A DNA stretch of 64,000 nt from Clostridium_AD sp964467165 (lineage in GTDB: Bacteria; Bacillota; Clostridia; Clostridiales; Clostridiaceae). Below are positions 7,370 through 16,853 of this stretch, one piece after another (the first letter of the stretch is position 1; each line of letters begins with the position of its first letter). The stretch lies in assembly GCA_964467165.1 (NCBI GenBank), contig CAYXOL010000013.1:1-64000 (forward strand), given 5' to 3'. A program made the position numbers and the translations under genes. The notes beneath the pieces were generated by a model. That model searched no databases. It had not been told where the DNA came from and worked only from the letters and a program-made list of their open reading frames with translations.

Positions 7370-8389
7370 CTATAATTTTCCAAACATCCTATCCACAATG
7401 CCTTTTGTGGTTTTAACTGCCTTAGGGTCTATATCGCTTAAAACCAGTCTACGACCCCCTAATTCAAGTCCTGCTTGAGCCACAGAACCTCCTCCACACA
7501 TTATGTCAGCAATAGTATCACCTTCAGATGACCAACGCTCCAATATGGATTTGACCCCTTGAACTGACTGACCCCAAGGATGCGAGGTTTTATCTGCATC
7601 ATCAGGTGGAGCAAATATCAAATCGTGTTGTATAGGTCCACCATATTTACCGTTTTTAACCACCCATAATATATGCTTAACAGCAGTTGTTACTCGTCTG
7701 CCTTGTATTAAAGGTGTACCTCTTTGGCATACATAGCAAATATCCCATTGAAATTTAAGAGATTTATCGGTGTTAGTGAGCAGTTCCAGTGCAGTATTGA
7801 GGTGTGACCCACCTACCATCAGCATTAACGACGAACCATTTGAAAGTATTCTTGAGGCAGTCATTGCTATGTGCGGTGTGAGGGTTTCTATTGACTTCTT
7901 ATCGTACGGCATATCCACAAAGCAGAGTTGAACAGAGCCGTCAGCAATTTCGGGTAAGCCTGTACGAATGTCAGCTTGAAACACACGAACATCGTTCTCA
8001 GATATGTTAACAAGTGAATTTTTATTTGTAGCTTTCCGTTCCTTATATAGCAGTCGCTGACAGTATCTTGGTGAAAGACTGCCTATCTCTTGCATCTTAT
8101 CTAGCACTAACTTATTTTTCAAAGCTCTTAAAGACTTATCAGATAGCCCTTTAGACAGCAGTTTATCTTTATTTGCTAGAAAGTAGGGGTGTTTAGTCCA
8201 ACTCTCATCTTGTGTGTGCCTGTGACCGAATTGTGCGTTTTTAGCTATTAATTCCTGTCTAACAGCACTTATAGTTGATGGGGAGCACCCTATAATTTTA
8301 GCAAGATTTCGATTTGAAAGTTCAGGAGCTATAAGTAGATGTTCCTTGATAATACGGCGTTTTTCAGTTTGTTTTATCTGCTTAACCAT
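7370..8389 (-). CDS. DNA amino-methyltransferase with N-terminal helix-turn-helix
   Basis: 339 aa from the ATG at 8389; the GTG at 8398 sits only 2 bases from the ribosome binding site, so it is less likely. The N-terminal about 65 residues hold an HTH (LSNRNLAKIIGCSPSTISAVR). The catalytic half has VDMPYDKKS, equivalent to the DPPY motif IV, and later IADIMCGGGSVAQAGLELG, equivalent to motif I (FxGxG) for S-adenosylmethionine. Motif IV precedes motif I, the order of beta-class N6-adenine/N4-cytosine methylases. DMPY instead of DPPY is unusual. No cognate nuclease is adjacent, so it is probably an orphan, epigenetic or anti-restriction methylase. Tandem sites lie upstream. Confidence 0.75.
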   Translation of the reverse strand: MVKQIKQTEKRRIIKEHLLIAPELSNRNLAKIIGCSPSTISAVRQELIAKNAQFGHRHTQDESWTKHPYFLANKDKLLSKGLSDKSLRALKNKLVLDKMQEIGSLSPRYCQRLLYKERKATNKNSLVNISENDVRVFQADIRTGLPEIADGSVQLCFVDMPYDKKSIETLTPHIAMTASRILSNGSSLMLMVGGSHLNTALELLTNTDKSLKFQWDICYVCQRGTPLIQGRRVTTAVKHILWVVKNGKYGGPIQHDLIFAPPDDADKTSHPWGQSVQGVKSILERWSSEGDTIADIMCGGGSVAQAGLELGGRRLVLSDIDPKAVKTTKGIVDRMFGKL

Positions 8390-8420
8390 TTGTATCACTA
8401 CCTTCCTTGTATATAGGTTA

Positions 8421-8484
8421 ATGAAATCATACTTTGATTATACCATAGGCCGATGAAACCATACTTTGATTGTAGCCTAGGCCG
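8421..8484. repeat. Two 32-bp direct repeats before the methyltransferase gene
   Basis: Units 8421-8452 and 8453-8484 share ATGAAA(T/C)CATACTTTGATT and end in TAGGCCG. The left unit contains TATAAT on the minus strand (8437-8442), suitable as -10 of the methyltransferase gene. The GGCCGATGAAA core recurs at 9591, upstream of the integrase, so one regulator may control both genes. Confidence 0.6.
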
Positions 8485-8618
8485 ATAAGAATTGTCTGAA
8501 TATGTCTAAAAATGTCTTACGATAGTGCCTATAAGGTGCCTGCAGTTTATGTGCCCAGTCCAATATGACGTATAAATGAACTAAATCGAAACAAAAAAAA
8601 TATTTGGAGGTAATGAAT

Positions 8619-8972
8619 ATGAAAAAAGTAAAAGAAATGGTTAATTATGAATTAAAGGAAGCTAGAAAAGCAGTACAGGAAGCTAGGGAAGCCTATTACG
8701 CATCCATAAGAAAATGGAACAATGCGGTATGCAGTTTAGATTATACAGGTTATTTACCTGATGCAATACCTGAGGATGTAATAAATGAGGTACTCAAAAA
8801 ATTACCTAAGGGTGTGTCCGACGAAAAGCTTGCTAATGAGGTATCTTGTTACTATTGGCGTGCAAGATGGTTAGCTGATTCAGAGTGTGTAGCAGCCAGC
8901 AAAGCTATAGAAGTCGTAAGAGAAGTGCTTAGAGCTAAGGAAGAAGTGCTTAACAAGTTAGAAACAATGTAA
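8619..8972 (+). CDS. Unknown small helical protein
   Basis: 117 aa from the ATG at 8619 (MKKVKEMVNYELKEARKAVQ). GGAGG at 8606-8610 is 8 bases upstream, which excludes the earlier TTG and ATG. The first 35 residues and the last 30 look like coiled-coil helices around a central Pro/Gly loop region (YLPDAIPEDVINEVLKKLP). Not recognised. Its 3' flank resembles the 3' flank of the next gene, so the two may be duplicated cassettes. Confidence 0.6.
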   Translation: MKKVKEMVNYELKEARKAVQEAREAYYASIRKWNNAVCSLDYTGYLPDAIPEDVINEVLKKLPKGVSDEKLANEVSCYYWRARWLADSECVAASKAIEVVREVLRAKEEVLNKLETM

Positions 8973-9072
8973 ATTGTATCAGTTTTTATTTGAAAATTAT
9001 AGGACTTAGAAACATCCCTATGAATTAAGAAGATGTGGGTGCTTAATTAAAAGATTATTGGAGGTATGTAAA

Positions 9073-9474
9073 ATGTTAGTAAGTAAATTAATTAAAAAAT
9101 TAGAAGTAGAAAAAGGGTTTAAGTGTAATCATAGGTGTGCTACTTGTATATGTGATAAGACACGTGAAAATGTAATTAATCAGATTGAGGTCTATGCTGA
9201 GCTGCACAAAGAAGGTGTGATGTCTGATGAAAAGTATGCTGAGGAAGTACGCAAACTCGAAAAAGAGTCTGAGGCGCTAGCTAGCTGCTGTAACCATCTA
9301 TACGAAGTATTTGAGGATATGATAGCTACTAAGGTCGATGAATACTGCGATGTCAACGACAGATGGTTGAAGCTTGGTGAAATGCCGAATGAAATCTACG
9401 AGTATTTACTTAACACTCTCGAAGAATCATTCAGAGCAGGGTATACGGGTGGTTACAGGTATGATAGGCAGTAA
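9073..9474 (+). CDS. Unknown protein with Cys cluster near the N-terminus
   Basis: 133 aa from the ATG at 9073, 8 bases after GGAGG. Residues 16-30 contain CNHRCATCICDK, a dense four-Cys cluster, with a further CCNH near residue 72, so zinc or Fe-S binding is plausible. The rest is helical and charged. Not recognised. It stands between the 117-aa gene and the integrase, with a terminator at 9517. Confidence 0.6.
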   Translation: MLVSKLIKKLEVEKGFKCNHRCATCICDKTRENVINQIEVYAELHKEGVMSDEKYAEEVRKLEKESEALASCCNHLYEVFEDMIATKVDEYCDVNDRWLKLGEMPNEIYEYLLNTLEESFRAGYTGGYRYDRQ

Positions 9475-9516
9475 TTTTTAGTTAGGTTTTATTTGAAAAT
9501 TGTGTGTCTTGCGTAA

Positions 9517-9549
9517 AACATCCTATAAATTATAGGGTGTTTTTTTTAT
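9517..9549 (+). terminator. Terminator upstream of the integrase
   Basis: ACATCCTATA / TATAGGGTGT hairpin (one G-T pair) followed by eight T residues. Confidence 0.75.
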
Positions 9550-9711
9550 TATGTATATCACTTAACTATTTGAGTCACTTCTATTATATAGGCCGATGAA
9601 ATTACCCCCAAATTATATCACAGATTGATAAAATATTTCTCAAATTTTTAGTGCCTGTGTGTGCCCATCGCAAATCTCTATAAATTTAACGAATTTATAG
9701 GGGGTTATTTT

Positions 9712-10929
9712 ATGAAAACCGCAGAGGAAACCGCAGAGGAAACGTTGCAATATATCAAAGACAATGATAATCTTTACTTGTATAGGGTACAACAAGCGAT
9801 GATTATGAAAGAACGAGAGAAATATTTAGAACTTCATACGCATAATGTATGGCAAGGCTCAAACGGAAAGTGGTACACATACCTACCTGAAAAAGATGGA
9901 AGAAAACAAGTCAAGCGAACTACCAAGGAGAGGATAGATGATGCTATTGTAGAGCATTATAAAACACAAAGAGAAGAGCCTAGTATTGATGATACATTTT
10001 CGAGCTGGATAAGCCAAAAACTTGAAAACAAGGAAATCAGTCGAGGTACTTTTGACCGGTACTCTAATGACTACAAGCGTTTCTTTGCTGATAAGCAAAT
10101 AGCTGATAGAAAAATTGCAAGTGTTACCGAAGAAGACTTGGAGTTATTTATTCGCAAAACCATTATTGACCATCAACTCCCACACAAGGCTTACTCAAAC
10201 TTGCGTACCTTAATACTTGGTATCTTCAAGTATGCTAAGCAAAAGAAGTATACAGCAATTAGCATATCGACTTTTTTTCAGGATTTAGCGTTGCCTAAAA
10301 CTATTTTTAAAAAGATTATAAAAAATAAAGAAGCCCAAATTTATATGGAAAACGAGATTCCTCAGGTGACTGATTATCTAAAAAGTAAACCAACGATGGT
10401 AAATCTGGGTCTACTGCTTGCATTTCAAACTGGTCTGAGATGTGGTGAATTGGCAGCCTTAAAACCAACAGATATTACGGGAAAGGCTATCCACGTGCAA
10501 AGGCAAGAGATTAAATATAAAGACGAGACTACTCAAAAAACTGTTTATGAAATCAAGAACTATCCTAAAAGTGACAGTGGTGCTAGAGAGGTCATAATAA
10601 CTGACAGTGCCTTAGAGACAATTAAAATGATAGAAGAACTCAATCCAGACGGTAAGTTTTTATTTGAGTCGAATGGCACTAGACTAACGTATAATAACTA
10701 CAACAAAACCTTATACCGAGTGTGTAAGGCTTTGAATATATCTCAAAAGTCGATGCACAAAATTCGTCGCACCTACGGAACAACGCTTTTAGATGAGGGA
10801 GTAGATGAAATTCTAATTACGCAGCAAATGGGTCACGCTGATATATCAACTACAAAAACTTATTATTACTATTCAAATAAAACTCGAAAAACAAATGAAG
10901 CTCAGATAGAAAAGGCAATTAGTATCTAA
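9712..10929 (+). CDS. int: Tyrosine recombinase / integrase
   Basis: 405 aa from the ATG at 9712, preceded by AGGGGG at 9699; the earlier GTG at 9661 has no such site. The order is: N-terminal about 60 residues, an arm-binding-like segment (WYTYLPEKDGRKQVKR), a SAM-like core-binding domain (about residues 90-190) and the catalytic domain. The catalytic residues are visible: Arg in TGLRCGELAAL, HxxR in MHKIRRTYG, the second His in MGHADISTT and Tyr in KTYYYYS. It integrates and excises the mobile element. A possible attachment sequence lies 83 bases downstream at 11012. GGCCGATGAAA sites upstream are shared with the methyltransferase gene. Confidence 0.9.
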   Translation: MKTAEETAEETLQYIKDNDNLYLYRVQQAMIMKEREKYLELHTHNVWQGSNGKWYTYLPEKDGRKQVKRTTKERIDDAIVEHYKTQREEPSIDDTFSSWISQKLENKEISRGTFDRYSNDYKRFFADKQIADRKIASVTEEDLELFIRKTIIDHQLPHKAYSNLRTLILGIFKYAKQKKYTAISISTFFQDLALPKTIFKKIIKNKEAQIYMENEIPQVTDYLKSKPTMVNLGLLLAFQTGLRCGELAALKPTDITGKAIHVQRQEIKYKDETTQKTVYEIKNYPKSDSGAREVIITDSALETIKMIEELNPDGKFLFESNGTRLTYNNYNKTLYRVCKALNISQKSMHKIRRTYGTTLLDEGVDEILITQQMGHADISTTKTYYYYSNKTRKTNEAQIEKAISI

Positions 10930-10965
10930 AGGTAATCAGAGGTAATCACCTCAACTAAAATAGAA

Positions 10966-11006
10966 AAAGCTCTTAACCCACTGATTTTACAGGGATTAAG
11001 AGCAAT
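10966..11006 (-). terminator. Terminator with T-tract on the minus strand
   Basis: GCTCTTAACCC (10969-10979) pairs with GGGATTAAGAGC (10992-11003). The run CTTTTTCTATTTT lies on the minus-strand side, so it terminates leftward transcripts. That fits an RNA gene end at 11012-11022 read leftward better than it fits the rightward integrase. Confidence 0.6.
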
Positions 11007-11011
11007 ATGTA

Positions 11012-11022
11012 TGGTGGAGGCG
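11012..11022 (-). other. Putative attachment core: tRNA/tmRNA 3'-end-like CGCCTCCACCA
   Basis: On the minus strand CGCCTCCACCA equals the acceptor end of tmRNA and of several Ser-type tRNAs, and it is followed by a leftward terminator at 10966. No tRNA body precedes it. A 3'-end remnant next to an integrase is the usual mark of an attachment site. Eleven bases are short, so chance is possible. Confidence 0.4.
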
Positions 11023-11111
11023 AACCGTACCTAACTTTATCACTGTCCATTAAAAGAAGTGAACTATATAAGTAAAATCCATAAAATTCTCAAACTTAAC
11101 TCTCACGACTC

Positions 11112-11306
11112 TCAATGACAGATTTTAGTTTCATTTTTAAACTGGTCAAATTCGGCCAGTTTAAAATCTGGATTATTCATCTGTTCCCACAATCTTAAAA
11201 ATTCTATAGTACTTCTGCTTCTTAACCAATTCTTAACAATATCCGCAGGTGAATCTAAATTTTTATATTTTGCAATGTCAGTTAAACTAATAAAATCATC
11301 TTCATT
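11112..11306 (-). pseudogene. KilA-N domain protein fragment
   Basis: 64 codons reading NEDDFISLTDIAKYKNLDS, then VKNWLRSRSTIEFLRIWEQ and PDFKLAEFDQFKNE. This is the first part of the KilA-N DNA-binding domain found in phage and mobile-element proteins. An in-frame TGA precedes it and the conserved second half is missing, so it is a remnant. It marks decayed mobile DNA at the left border of the AT-rich island. Confidence 0.65.
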
Positions 11307-11611
11307 TCACTCAATCACCCTATATAAATACGCAAATTCTCTTAGTTCTGCGTATTCGTTAGCCCCCCTAAATTGAAATTTCCCCCAAACACTCGTTTGA
11401 GAGAACATAAAACACGCTTCAATTTTTACCTGAAAACCACTAAGCCCTTTACTACCAGCCTATTGCCTTTCTATCCGCGCGACGCACTCCACGTGTGTTT
11501 TTGATAGAAAGATGATACTAATACGCGTTGAAATAGATTTTGCGTAAAGATATACCCCCCTTAAATAAAGGGGGTCGTGGAAATGTTACTGTTTAAACTT
11601 TTACATAATAA
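11307..11611. other. Intergenic, left edge of the AT-rich island
   Basis: No gene. Contains several C- or G-runs and a hairpin CCCCCTT (11556-11562) / AAGGGGG (11568-11574), whose minus-strand reading is followed by TATATCTTT. It can serve as terminator of the leftward ATPase gene. Confidence 0.45.
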
Positions 11612-14600
11612 TCAATTGTTTTTATTCAGTGAATACCATAAAGCCAGATTAACTGGAGAAAGTTTAATATTTAATTCTGCATAATCTTCATTTGATTCGG
11701 TCTCATCATTATTTTTAGAACTATCCATATCAGGGTGAAAAGAGTCACTATTAAATTTTTGAGTATATTTTATTTTAACTGTTCTGTAAAGAGGTAAGAT
11801 ATAATCCGGTTCTAATAATTGTTCCAAATAGTTAAATATCTCGTTAATGTCCTTATCGCCAACAGTTATTTCATTTATATGTATTTGCGTATTTGATAAT
11901 ATCATTTTATGATTTTGACAAACATAAATAGGTAATTTATAATTTTGAAAAATCAAATCCAAAAAATCATAGGCATACTCATTTGATATATCGAAATCAC
12001 AGTCACTTACACAACAACAATAACCATTCCCATACAATTCAGCACTAAAATCTCTGTATATCAAGGCTTTATAATCTTCATTATTATCTCCCAAATATTC
12101 ATTTATTTCACTAATCAAATAACAAAAGCTTTTTTTTCTAAGCGAGATAACTAATTTTATACTTTGCGGTGATTGGTCTGTATGCAAGGTTTTAACTTTT
12201 ATATTTGCAATAGCTGAAAATCCTTTTAATTTTTTTTCATCATTACCAAGCCTTTTTAAAAAACTGTCAATATACACTTCTATTTCAGAAATAGTTCTTT
12301 TTCTTTCAGTAAACCATAAAAACTTATTTTTATCATCTATTAAATTTTTCAAATCATAAAATAGTTGTAAATTTTGAAAATTTTTATTTTGTAATTTTTC
12401 TTGGAAACTTGTGTAGTTTTCTATTTTTATTATCTTGTTACATTCATCCGTAATGATAAGATATTCACCTTTCTCTTTATCACAATTAAAGTAAAAAGAT
12501 TTTTTCAAAATATTTGTTATATTAACTTCTGTGAAATATTCTACTTGGCAATTTGCACTTATAATTTTTTCTAATCTCTCTTGATTTTTAGGTAAAAACT
12601 TATTGTAAAAAGAAGTAGATCCTGTAAAATCAAAAAGTTTTGCAATTGAAACCTTAGTAATATCAATAACATCGTTATATTTAAGTAGATCTTGAAAAGT
12701 AATACTTTTATTGTTTTTTAACTTTTTTTCCAGTTCAGACCTCTTAACAATATCAATTTCTTTCTTAAATATATTATGTAACGAAGTATTCCTTAATAAT
12801 TCAAATGAAGCACTGTCAATATCAGTTACTTCTTTTTTATCACAAATAATTTTTATAGCTTTATAGCAATCATTCAATTCATATTCGTTTTCCAATCCCA
12901 AAGTAGCTAAAATACCATAATAACTTTGATTATTTTCAAATAAGTTTTTTAAACTATTAAGTCTAAAGTACGATAACTGAGTTTGATAGCACATACTACC
13001 GTTGTTTCCATATACTATAGTTCGATAGAACTCCACTTTAGGGGCATATACCAGTTTTACTAAATCACTTATTTGTTTATTACTTTTACCATTTACATTA
13101 ACTACAATATTATTAAAATCAAGTATGTTTCCATCAAATTTTGCATTAAACATATCAATAAAAACATTTATGTTGTTATTTTCATTTGGTAATAAAACAA
13201 CTTTTTTTATTAAAATGTTTATTTTTTCATTAATTTCTCTATGTTCCCCTATTAAATTCGATTCATATATCGGTGTATTTTGATTTTTATATTTTTCACT
13301 ATATCTAGTATGTCCTACCTTTGCGATCTTGCTATGGTCATAATAGCTTACCATTTTACCTGAATTTGTTTTTGTAGGATAGTCTATGTTCTTAAACAAT
13401 TCTTGCATTTTTAATGGGTTTTTTATTAAATGCATAAATTTTTGAAGGTGTAATGAATAGTTAACATTTAACTCATCATTAATGCTTATTGTAAAAAGTT
13501 TTTTATTATTATCAACATTGGCAAGACTACAAATAAAATCTTCAGCTTCGTCAAGTATTTTTTCCTTAATAGTATCTGCATTTTTCAATGCTTTTCTAGT
13601 GCTTAATACATAATCGCTCTTTATACTTAAAAAAACAGATCCACTTCTATTATACATTGTTTTGTCTTCTGACATTCTATAAGTAGCATATAGTGATTGG
13701 CAGTTCTCAAATATATTTGTATTTCCATTATTGAAATATAAAATTTCTTTTATATATCCATCTTTTTGTCCATTAAAAAAGGAGAAATTTAAGTCATTAA
13801 ATTTAGCTTCATTTCCATTGTGCACAACTGAATATTTCTCATGATTATTAATATACATAGTTAAGTCTTTGCTACCTGCTGATTTTGATGCAAATATAAT
13901 TTCCGGAATGTCTATATATTTATTTGAACCTTCTTTAAGCCGATTGAAATTATCTTTTATTTTTTCATACATTTGTTTTGGTAATCCAATAGTAAGTGTA
14001 GTTCCTTTGTAATCAATATTAAAAACATTTTTCATTTTCAACTCTGTAAGTTCCAATGATTTTTTAATTTCTAGTGTATTTTCATAACTAGTAAAACTCT
14101 TAACACTCCAACTGAATTCACTGTTTTCATAAACAGTTTTACAATCTAAAGATAGTACATTGTACATTACTGATTTTATACCCAACCCAAATTTGCCGGT
14201 TTGCTCATTACTTTTGGCACTATCCCCAGCGCTAAAATAGAAAACCAAACTTTTCAAATCGAATCCTTGTTCATTATAACAGATTGTCACTTTATTAGTT
14301 GAATCATCAAAATCAAGCTTAATTATAATTTGATCATCAAATTTTTGATCAAAAATATTCTGAAAAATTTCCTTGATAACAGAATCTTCATTGTAATCTA
14401 TAGCACTATAATTATTTGATGTTTGCAGTTTATTATGTTGTTCATTAAATTTATTTTTTAATACTTCTAATACATCGGTAAAGTTCCCACTTAAATAGCT
14501 ATCACACTTTACTTTTATTTTTTGAAAGTACTCTATATTATTATGTATACTAAATTCTATTTTCTCATGAAAACATTCATTATATCGACTCGACAATGTA

Positions 14601-14698
14601 ATAAAGCTATTTTTATCCAATTGCTTATTTCCATCTGTAAGCTTGGTGACTTGAATATATAGCTCTAATAGTGTGTCAATATTATTATTTTCCATCAC
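11612..14698 (-). CDS. Large ATP-binding protein with Hsp90/sacsin-type (GHKL) ATPase domain
   Basis: 1028 aa. The N-terminal region carries the GHKL fold signatures: N-box KEIFQNIFD (E110, N114, D117), a G1-like NEQGFD (142-147) and G2 GKFGLGIKSV (168-177), as in sacsin/Hsp90-like ATPases that change shape on ATP binding. The usual Asp of G1 is not in its standard place. Residues about 200-1000 are unrecognised, Asn/Lys/Ile-rich, and end in an acidic stretch (SSKNNDETESNEDYAE). The gene overlaps the upstream helicase gene by 14 bases, so both are made together. Helicase plus Hsp90-like ATPase pairs occur in bacterial defence loci; a role in anti-phage defence is inferred. Confidence 0.75.
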   Translation of the reverse strand: MMENNNIDTLLELYIQVTKLTDGNKQLDKNSFITLSSRYNECFHEKIEFSIHNNIEYFQKIKVKCDSYLSGNFTDVLEVLKNKFNEQHNKLQTSNNYSAIDYNEDSVIKEIFQNIFDQKFDDQIIIKLDFDDSTNKVTICYNEQGFDLKSLVFYFSAGDSAKSNEQTGKFGLGIKSVMYNVLSLDCKTVYENSEFSWSVKSFTSYENTLEIKKSLELTELKMKNVFNIDYKGTTLTIGLPKQMYEKIKDNFNRLKEGSNKYIDIPEIIFASKSAGSKDLTMYINNHEKYSVVHNGNEAKFNDLNFSFFNGQKDGYIKEILYFNNGNTNIFENCQSLYATYRMSEDKTMYNRSGSVFLSIKSDYVLSTRKALKNADTIKEKILDEAEDFICSLANVDNNKKLFTISINDELNVNYSLHLQKFMHLIKNPLKMQELFKNIDYPTKTNSGKMVSYYDHSKIAKVGHTRYSEKYKNQNTPIYESNLIGEHREINEKINILIKKVVLLPNENNNINVFIDMFNAKFDGNILDFNNIVVNVNGKSNKQISDLVKLVYAPKVEFYRTIVYGNNGSMCYQTQLSYFRLNSLKNLFENNQSYYGILATLGLENEYELNDCYKAIKIICDKKEVTDIDSASFELLRNTSLHNIFKKEIDIVKRSELEKKLKNNKSITFQDLLKYNDVIDITKVSIAKLFDFTGSTSFYNKFLPKNQERLEKIISANCQVEYFTEVNITNILKKSFYFNCDKEKGEYLIITDECNKIIKIENYTSFQEKLQNKNFQNLQLFYDLKNLIDDKNKFLWFTERKRTISEIEVYIDSFLKRLGNDEKKLKGFSAIANIKVKTLHTDQSPQSIKLVISLRKKSFCYLISEINEYLGDNNEDYKALIYRDFSAELYGNGYCCCVSDCDFDISNEYAYDFLDLIFQNYKLPIYVCQNHKMILSNTQIHINEITVGDKDINEIFNYLEQLLEPDYILPLYRTVKIKYTQKFNSDSFHPDMDSSKNNDETESNEDYAELNIKLSPVNLALWYSLNKNN

Positions 14699-16853
14699 AA
14701 ATCACCTCATTTACTATTTTAACAAAATCTTTATAACTAAGTTTTGTACTATAACTTCTTTTCCATAATGAATATATTATTGAAGATATTAAAGAATAAT
14801 TATAACCTTTAACTTTCGACCAAATATACTCTATCACACAATCTAGAGAATCTAATTTATCATCAAATTTTTCATCAAAATCTTTTAGCAATCTATTAAT
14901 ATTACTTAATGACATATTTCCGATACTAATAAACTCGCTAATAGGTTTATCATATTGATAATTAACAGTTTTTTTATCAATATCAGTTTTTATATCTGCA
15001 AGAGATTTAAAAGTTAACCCTATTTTAGTGTCAATCCAAATAACATTGTTGCTCATTTCTGCGCTTACATTAGTTTTGATAAGGTTTTCCAACTTTTTAT
15101 TGACCAAGTCCTTGATATTATCTATTGTTATTTCTTCTGAAATTGCACATAGGTTTTTTAGTTGCTCTTTACTAACATCTATAAATTCACCAATATCTAT
15201 CAATGAATTACTCATAAGCTGCTCTATAAAACTATATTTAGCTTCAATGGATAATTTCAATATCTTTTTTACACCTTCCTTTAGTTCCTCCTTAAAATTT
15301 TCACCAAAAATATTTTGTGTTATAAACTCGATATGAGTATTTATTTCTTCTATAGTATTACTAAAATCTAAATTAATTTCTACTTTTTTTCTTAAATATG
15401 TAAATCCAAGATATTTAATTTTGTTTGTAATTATTATATTTTTAATTTCCTCTATCGTCATCAGAGATTTAGATGGTATACATGTTAATACTTGAGTTTG
15501 ATTTTTATATTCTAATATGTTTTTGTATGAACAATCAAATTCTTCGATATAATTTTCATTTTTAAAGTTAAACATAGCTATTTCATCATGACACGAACCT
15601 AATATTCTATCTATCCTACCAAGTCGTTGTTCAATTTGTGCTGGAGTAAATGGCAACTCATAATTAATAATAGTATCAAAAGTTACCATATCGTATCCCT
15701 CAGATAATAACGTATCTATTGTTATTAAAATTTTAAATTCTGAATTATCGGTTTTTCTATTATTTGCCAAGGAAATAAACTTCTTTCGTTCATCTGTACT
15801 TGAAAAAGTTTCCGATGTTATTGCTTTTATTTTAATATTTGGATGGTTTTTAACAATATTTTGCCTTAAATATTCAACAGTATTTTTTCTTCTACAAAAA
15901 ACAATTGCCTTTGATTTATCCTTATTAATAATATCTTCTATTTTATTTAAAAAACCATTTAGCTTATTATCTCTGGCTTGTTTTTCTCCCAACGCTAAAT
16001 TTATATTGCAACAATTTTGAAAATAACTAAAATCATGATAAGGATATTTTTTCAAAAATTCATCCGCATCTATTGAATCAACTTTATATTTTATTGGTTC
16101 GATTACTCTTATTTTAGGATTTTTATTTGATATTATTTCTTTAAAATTTCTCATAAATGGACTTTTAACACTCGGAGCCTCTATTAGCTCTAACGGATTA
16201 TTTATAAGACTTTGCGAATTCACTATTTTTTGTCCATTTTTTTCAGTTATTACATTTGATAAAGCTATTTGCTGATTAAGTTCATCAACTTTATTTGTAA
16301 TCGGAGTTGCAGACAACAAAAGAATCTTTTCAGACCTCAAGTGTTGCAAATTATTATGTGTAGTTGAAGCTTTTGTGTTATGAGACTCGTCTAATATAAT
16401 TAAATGCCATTTAAATTCAATTTCTTTCAGTTTTTCAATTAAAACATCAAGTCCTTTGTTAGATCCCTCCTTTTGATTGTTTCCGCTATAAGAAGTTATT
16501 ATCATATTACTTTCACTTTTATCGAAGCGCTTCATATCGTCTTTTTTGCCACCCCAAATTTTAAATTCAATTCCAAATTTCTCAATTATTTTATTATACC
16601 AATTAGAGGTTAGTGTTTGCGGACATACTATTAAAATATTAGGATTGATTTTTTTTTTTAAAATAAGAGTGTCTAGTATACAATTTCCTGCTGTAATAGT
16701 TTTTCCTGCACCTGTTTCATCAAAGACGAATACGCACTTATTCGCATTCAATTTTTCTACAGCAATCGCTTGCAAATCAAATAATTTCACCAGCGAATTT
16801 TCGCCATACATTAAATATGGCAGTGTTTTTTTAATATTTTCATTTATGTCCAT
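14685..16853 (-). CDS. SNF2/DEAH-type superfamily 2 helicase
   Basis: 722 aa. The helicase motifs are in order: Walker A DETGAGKT (45-52), motif Ia CPQTLTSNW, motif II DESH (155-158), motif III SATP (181-184), motif V SEGYDM (384-389) and motif VI QRLGRIDRI (409-417). The last 300 residues are unrecognised and may bind the partner. The DETGAGKT/DESH/IEQRLGRIDR combination points to the SNF2/Rad54 side of SF2, ATP-driven translocases on double-stranded DNA. It is first in a two-gene operon with the GHKL ATPase and overlaps it by 14 bases. Probably the DNA-sensing or remodelling arm of a defence system. Confidence 0.85.
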   Translation of the reverse strand: MDINENIKKTLPYLMYGENSLVKLFDLQAIAVEKLNANKCVFVFDETGAGKTITAGNCILDTLILKKKINPNILIVCPQTLTSNWYNKIIEKFGIEFKIWGGKKDDMKRFDKSESNMIITSYSGNNQKEGSNKGLDVLIEKLKEIEFKWHLIILDESHNTKASTTHNNLQHLRSEKILLLSATPITNKVDELNQQIALSNVITEKNGQKIVNSQSLINNPLELIEAPSVKSPFMRNFKEIISNKNPKIRVIEPIKYKVDSIDADEFLKKYPYHDFSYFQNCCNINLALGEKQARDNKLNGFLNKIEDIINKDKSKAIVFCRRKNTVEYLRQNIVKNHPNIKIKAITSETFSSTDERKKFISLANNRKTDNSEFKILITIDTLLSEGYDMVTFDTIINYELPFTPAQIEQRLGRIDRILGSCHDEIAMFNFKNENYIEEFDCSYKNILEYKNQTQVLTCIPSKSLMTIEEIKNIIITNKIKYLGFTYLRKKVEINLDFSNTIEEINTHIEFITQNIFGENFKEELKEGVKKILKLSIEAKYSFIEQLMSNSLIDIGEFIDVSKEQLKNLCAISEEITIDNIKDLVNKKLENLIKTNVSAEMSNNVIWIDTKIGLTFKSLADIKTDIDKKTVNYQYDKPISEFISIGNMSLSNINRLLKDFDEKFDDKLDSLDCVIEYIWSKVKGYNYSLISSIIYSLWKRSYSTKLSYKDFVKIVNEVICDGK

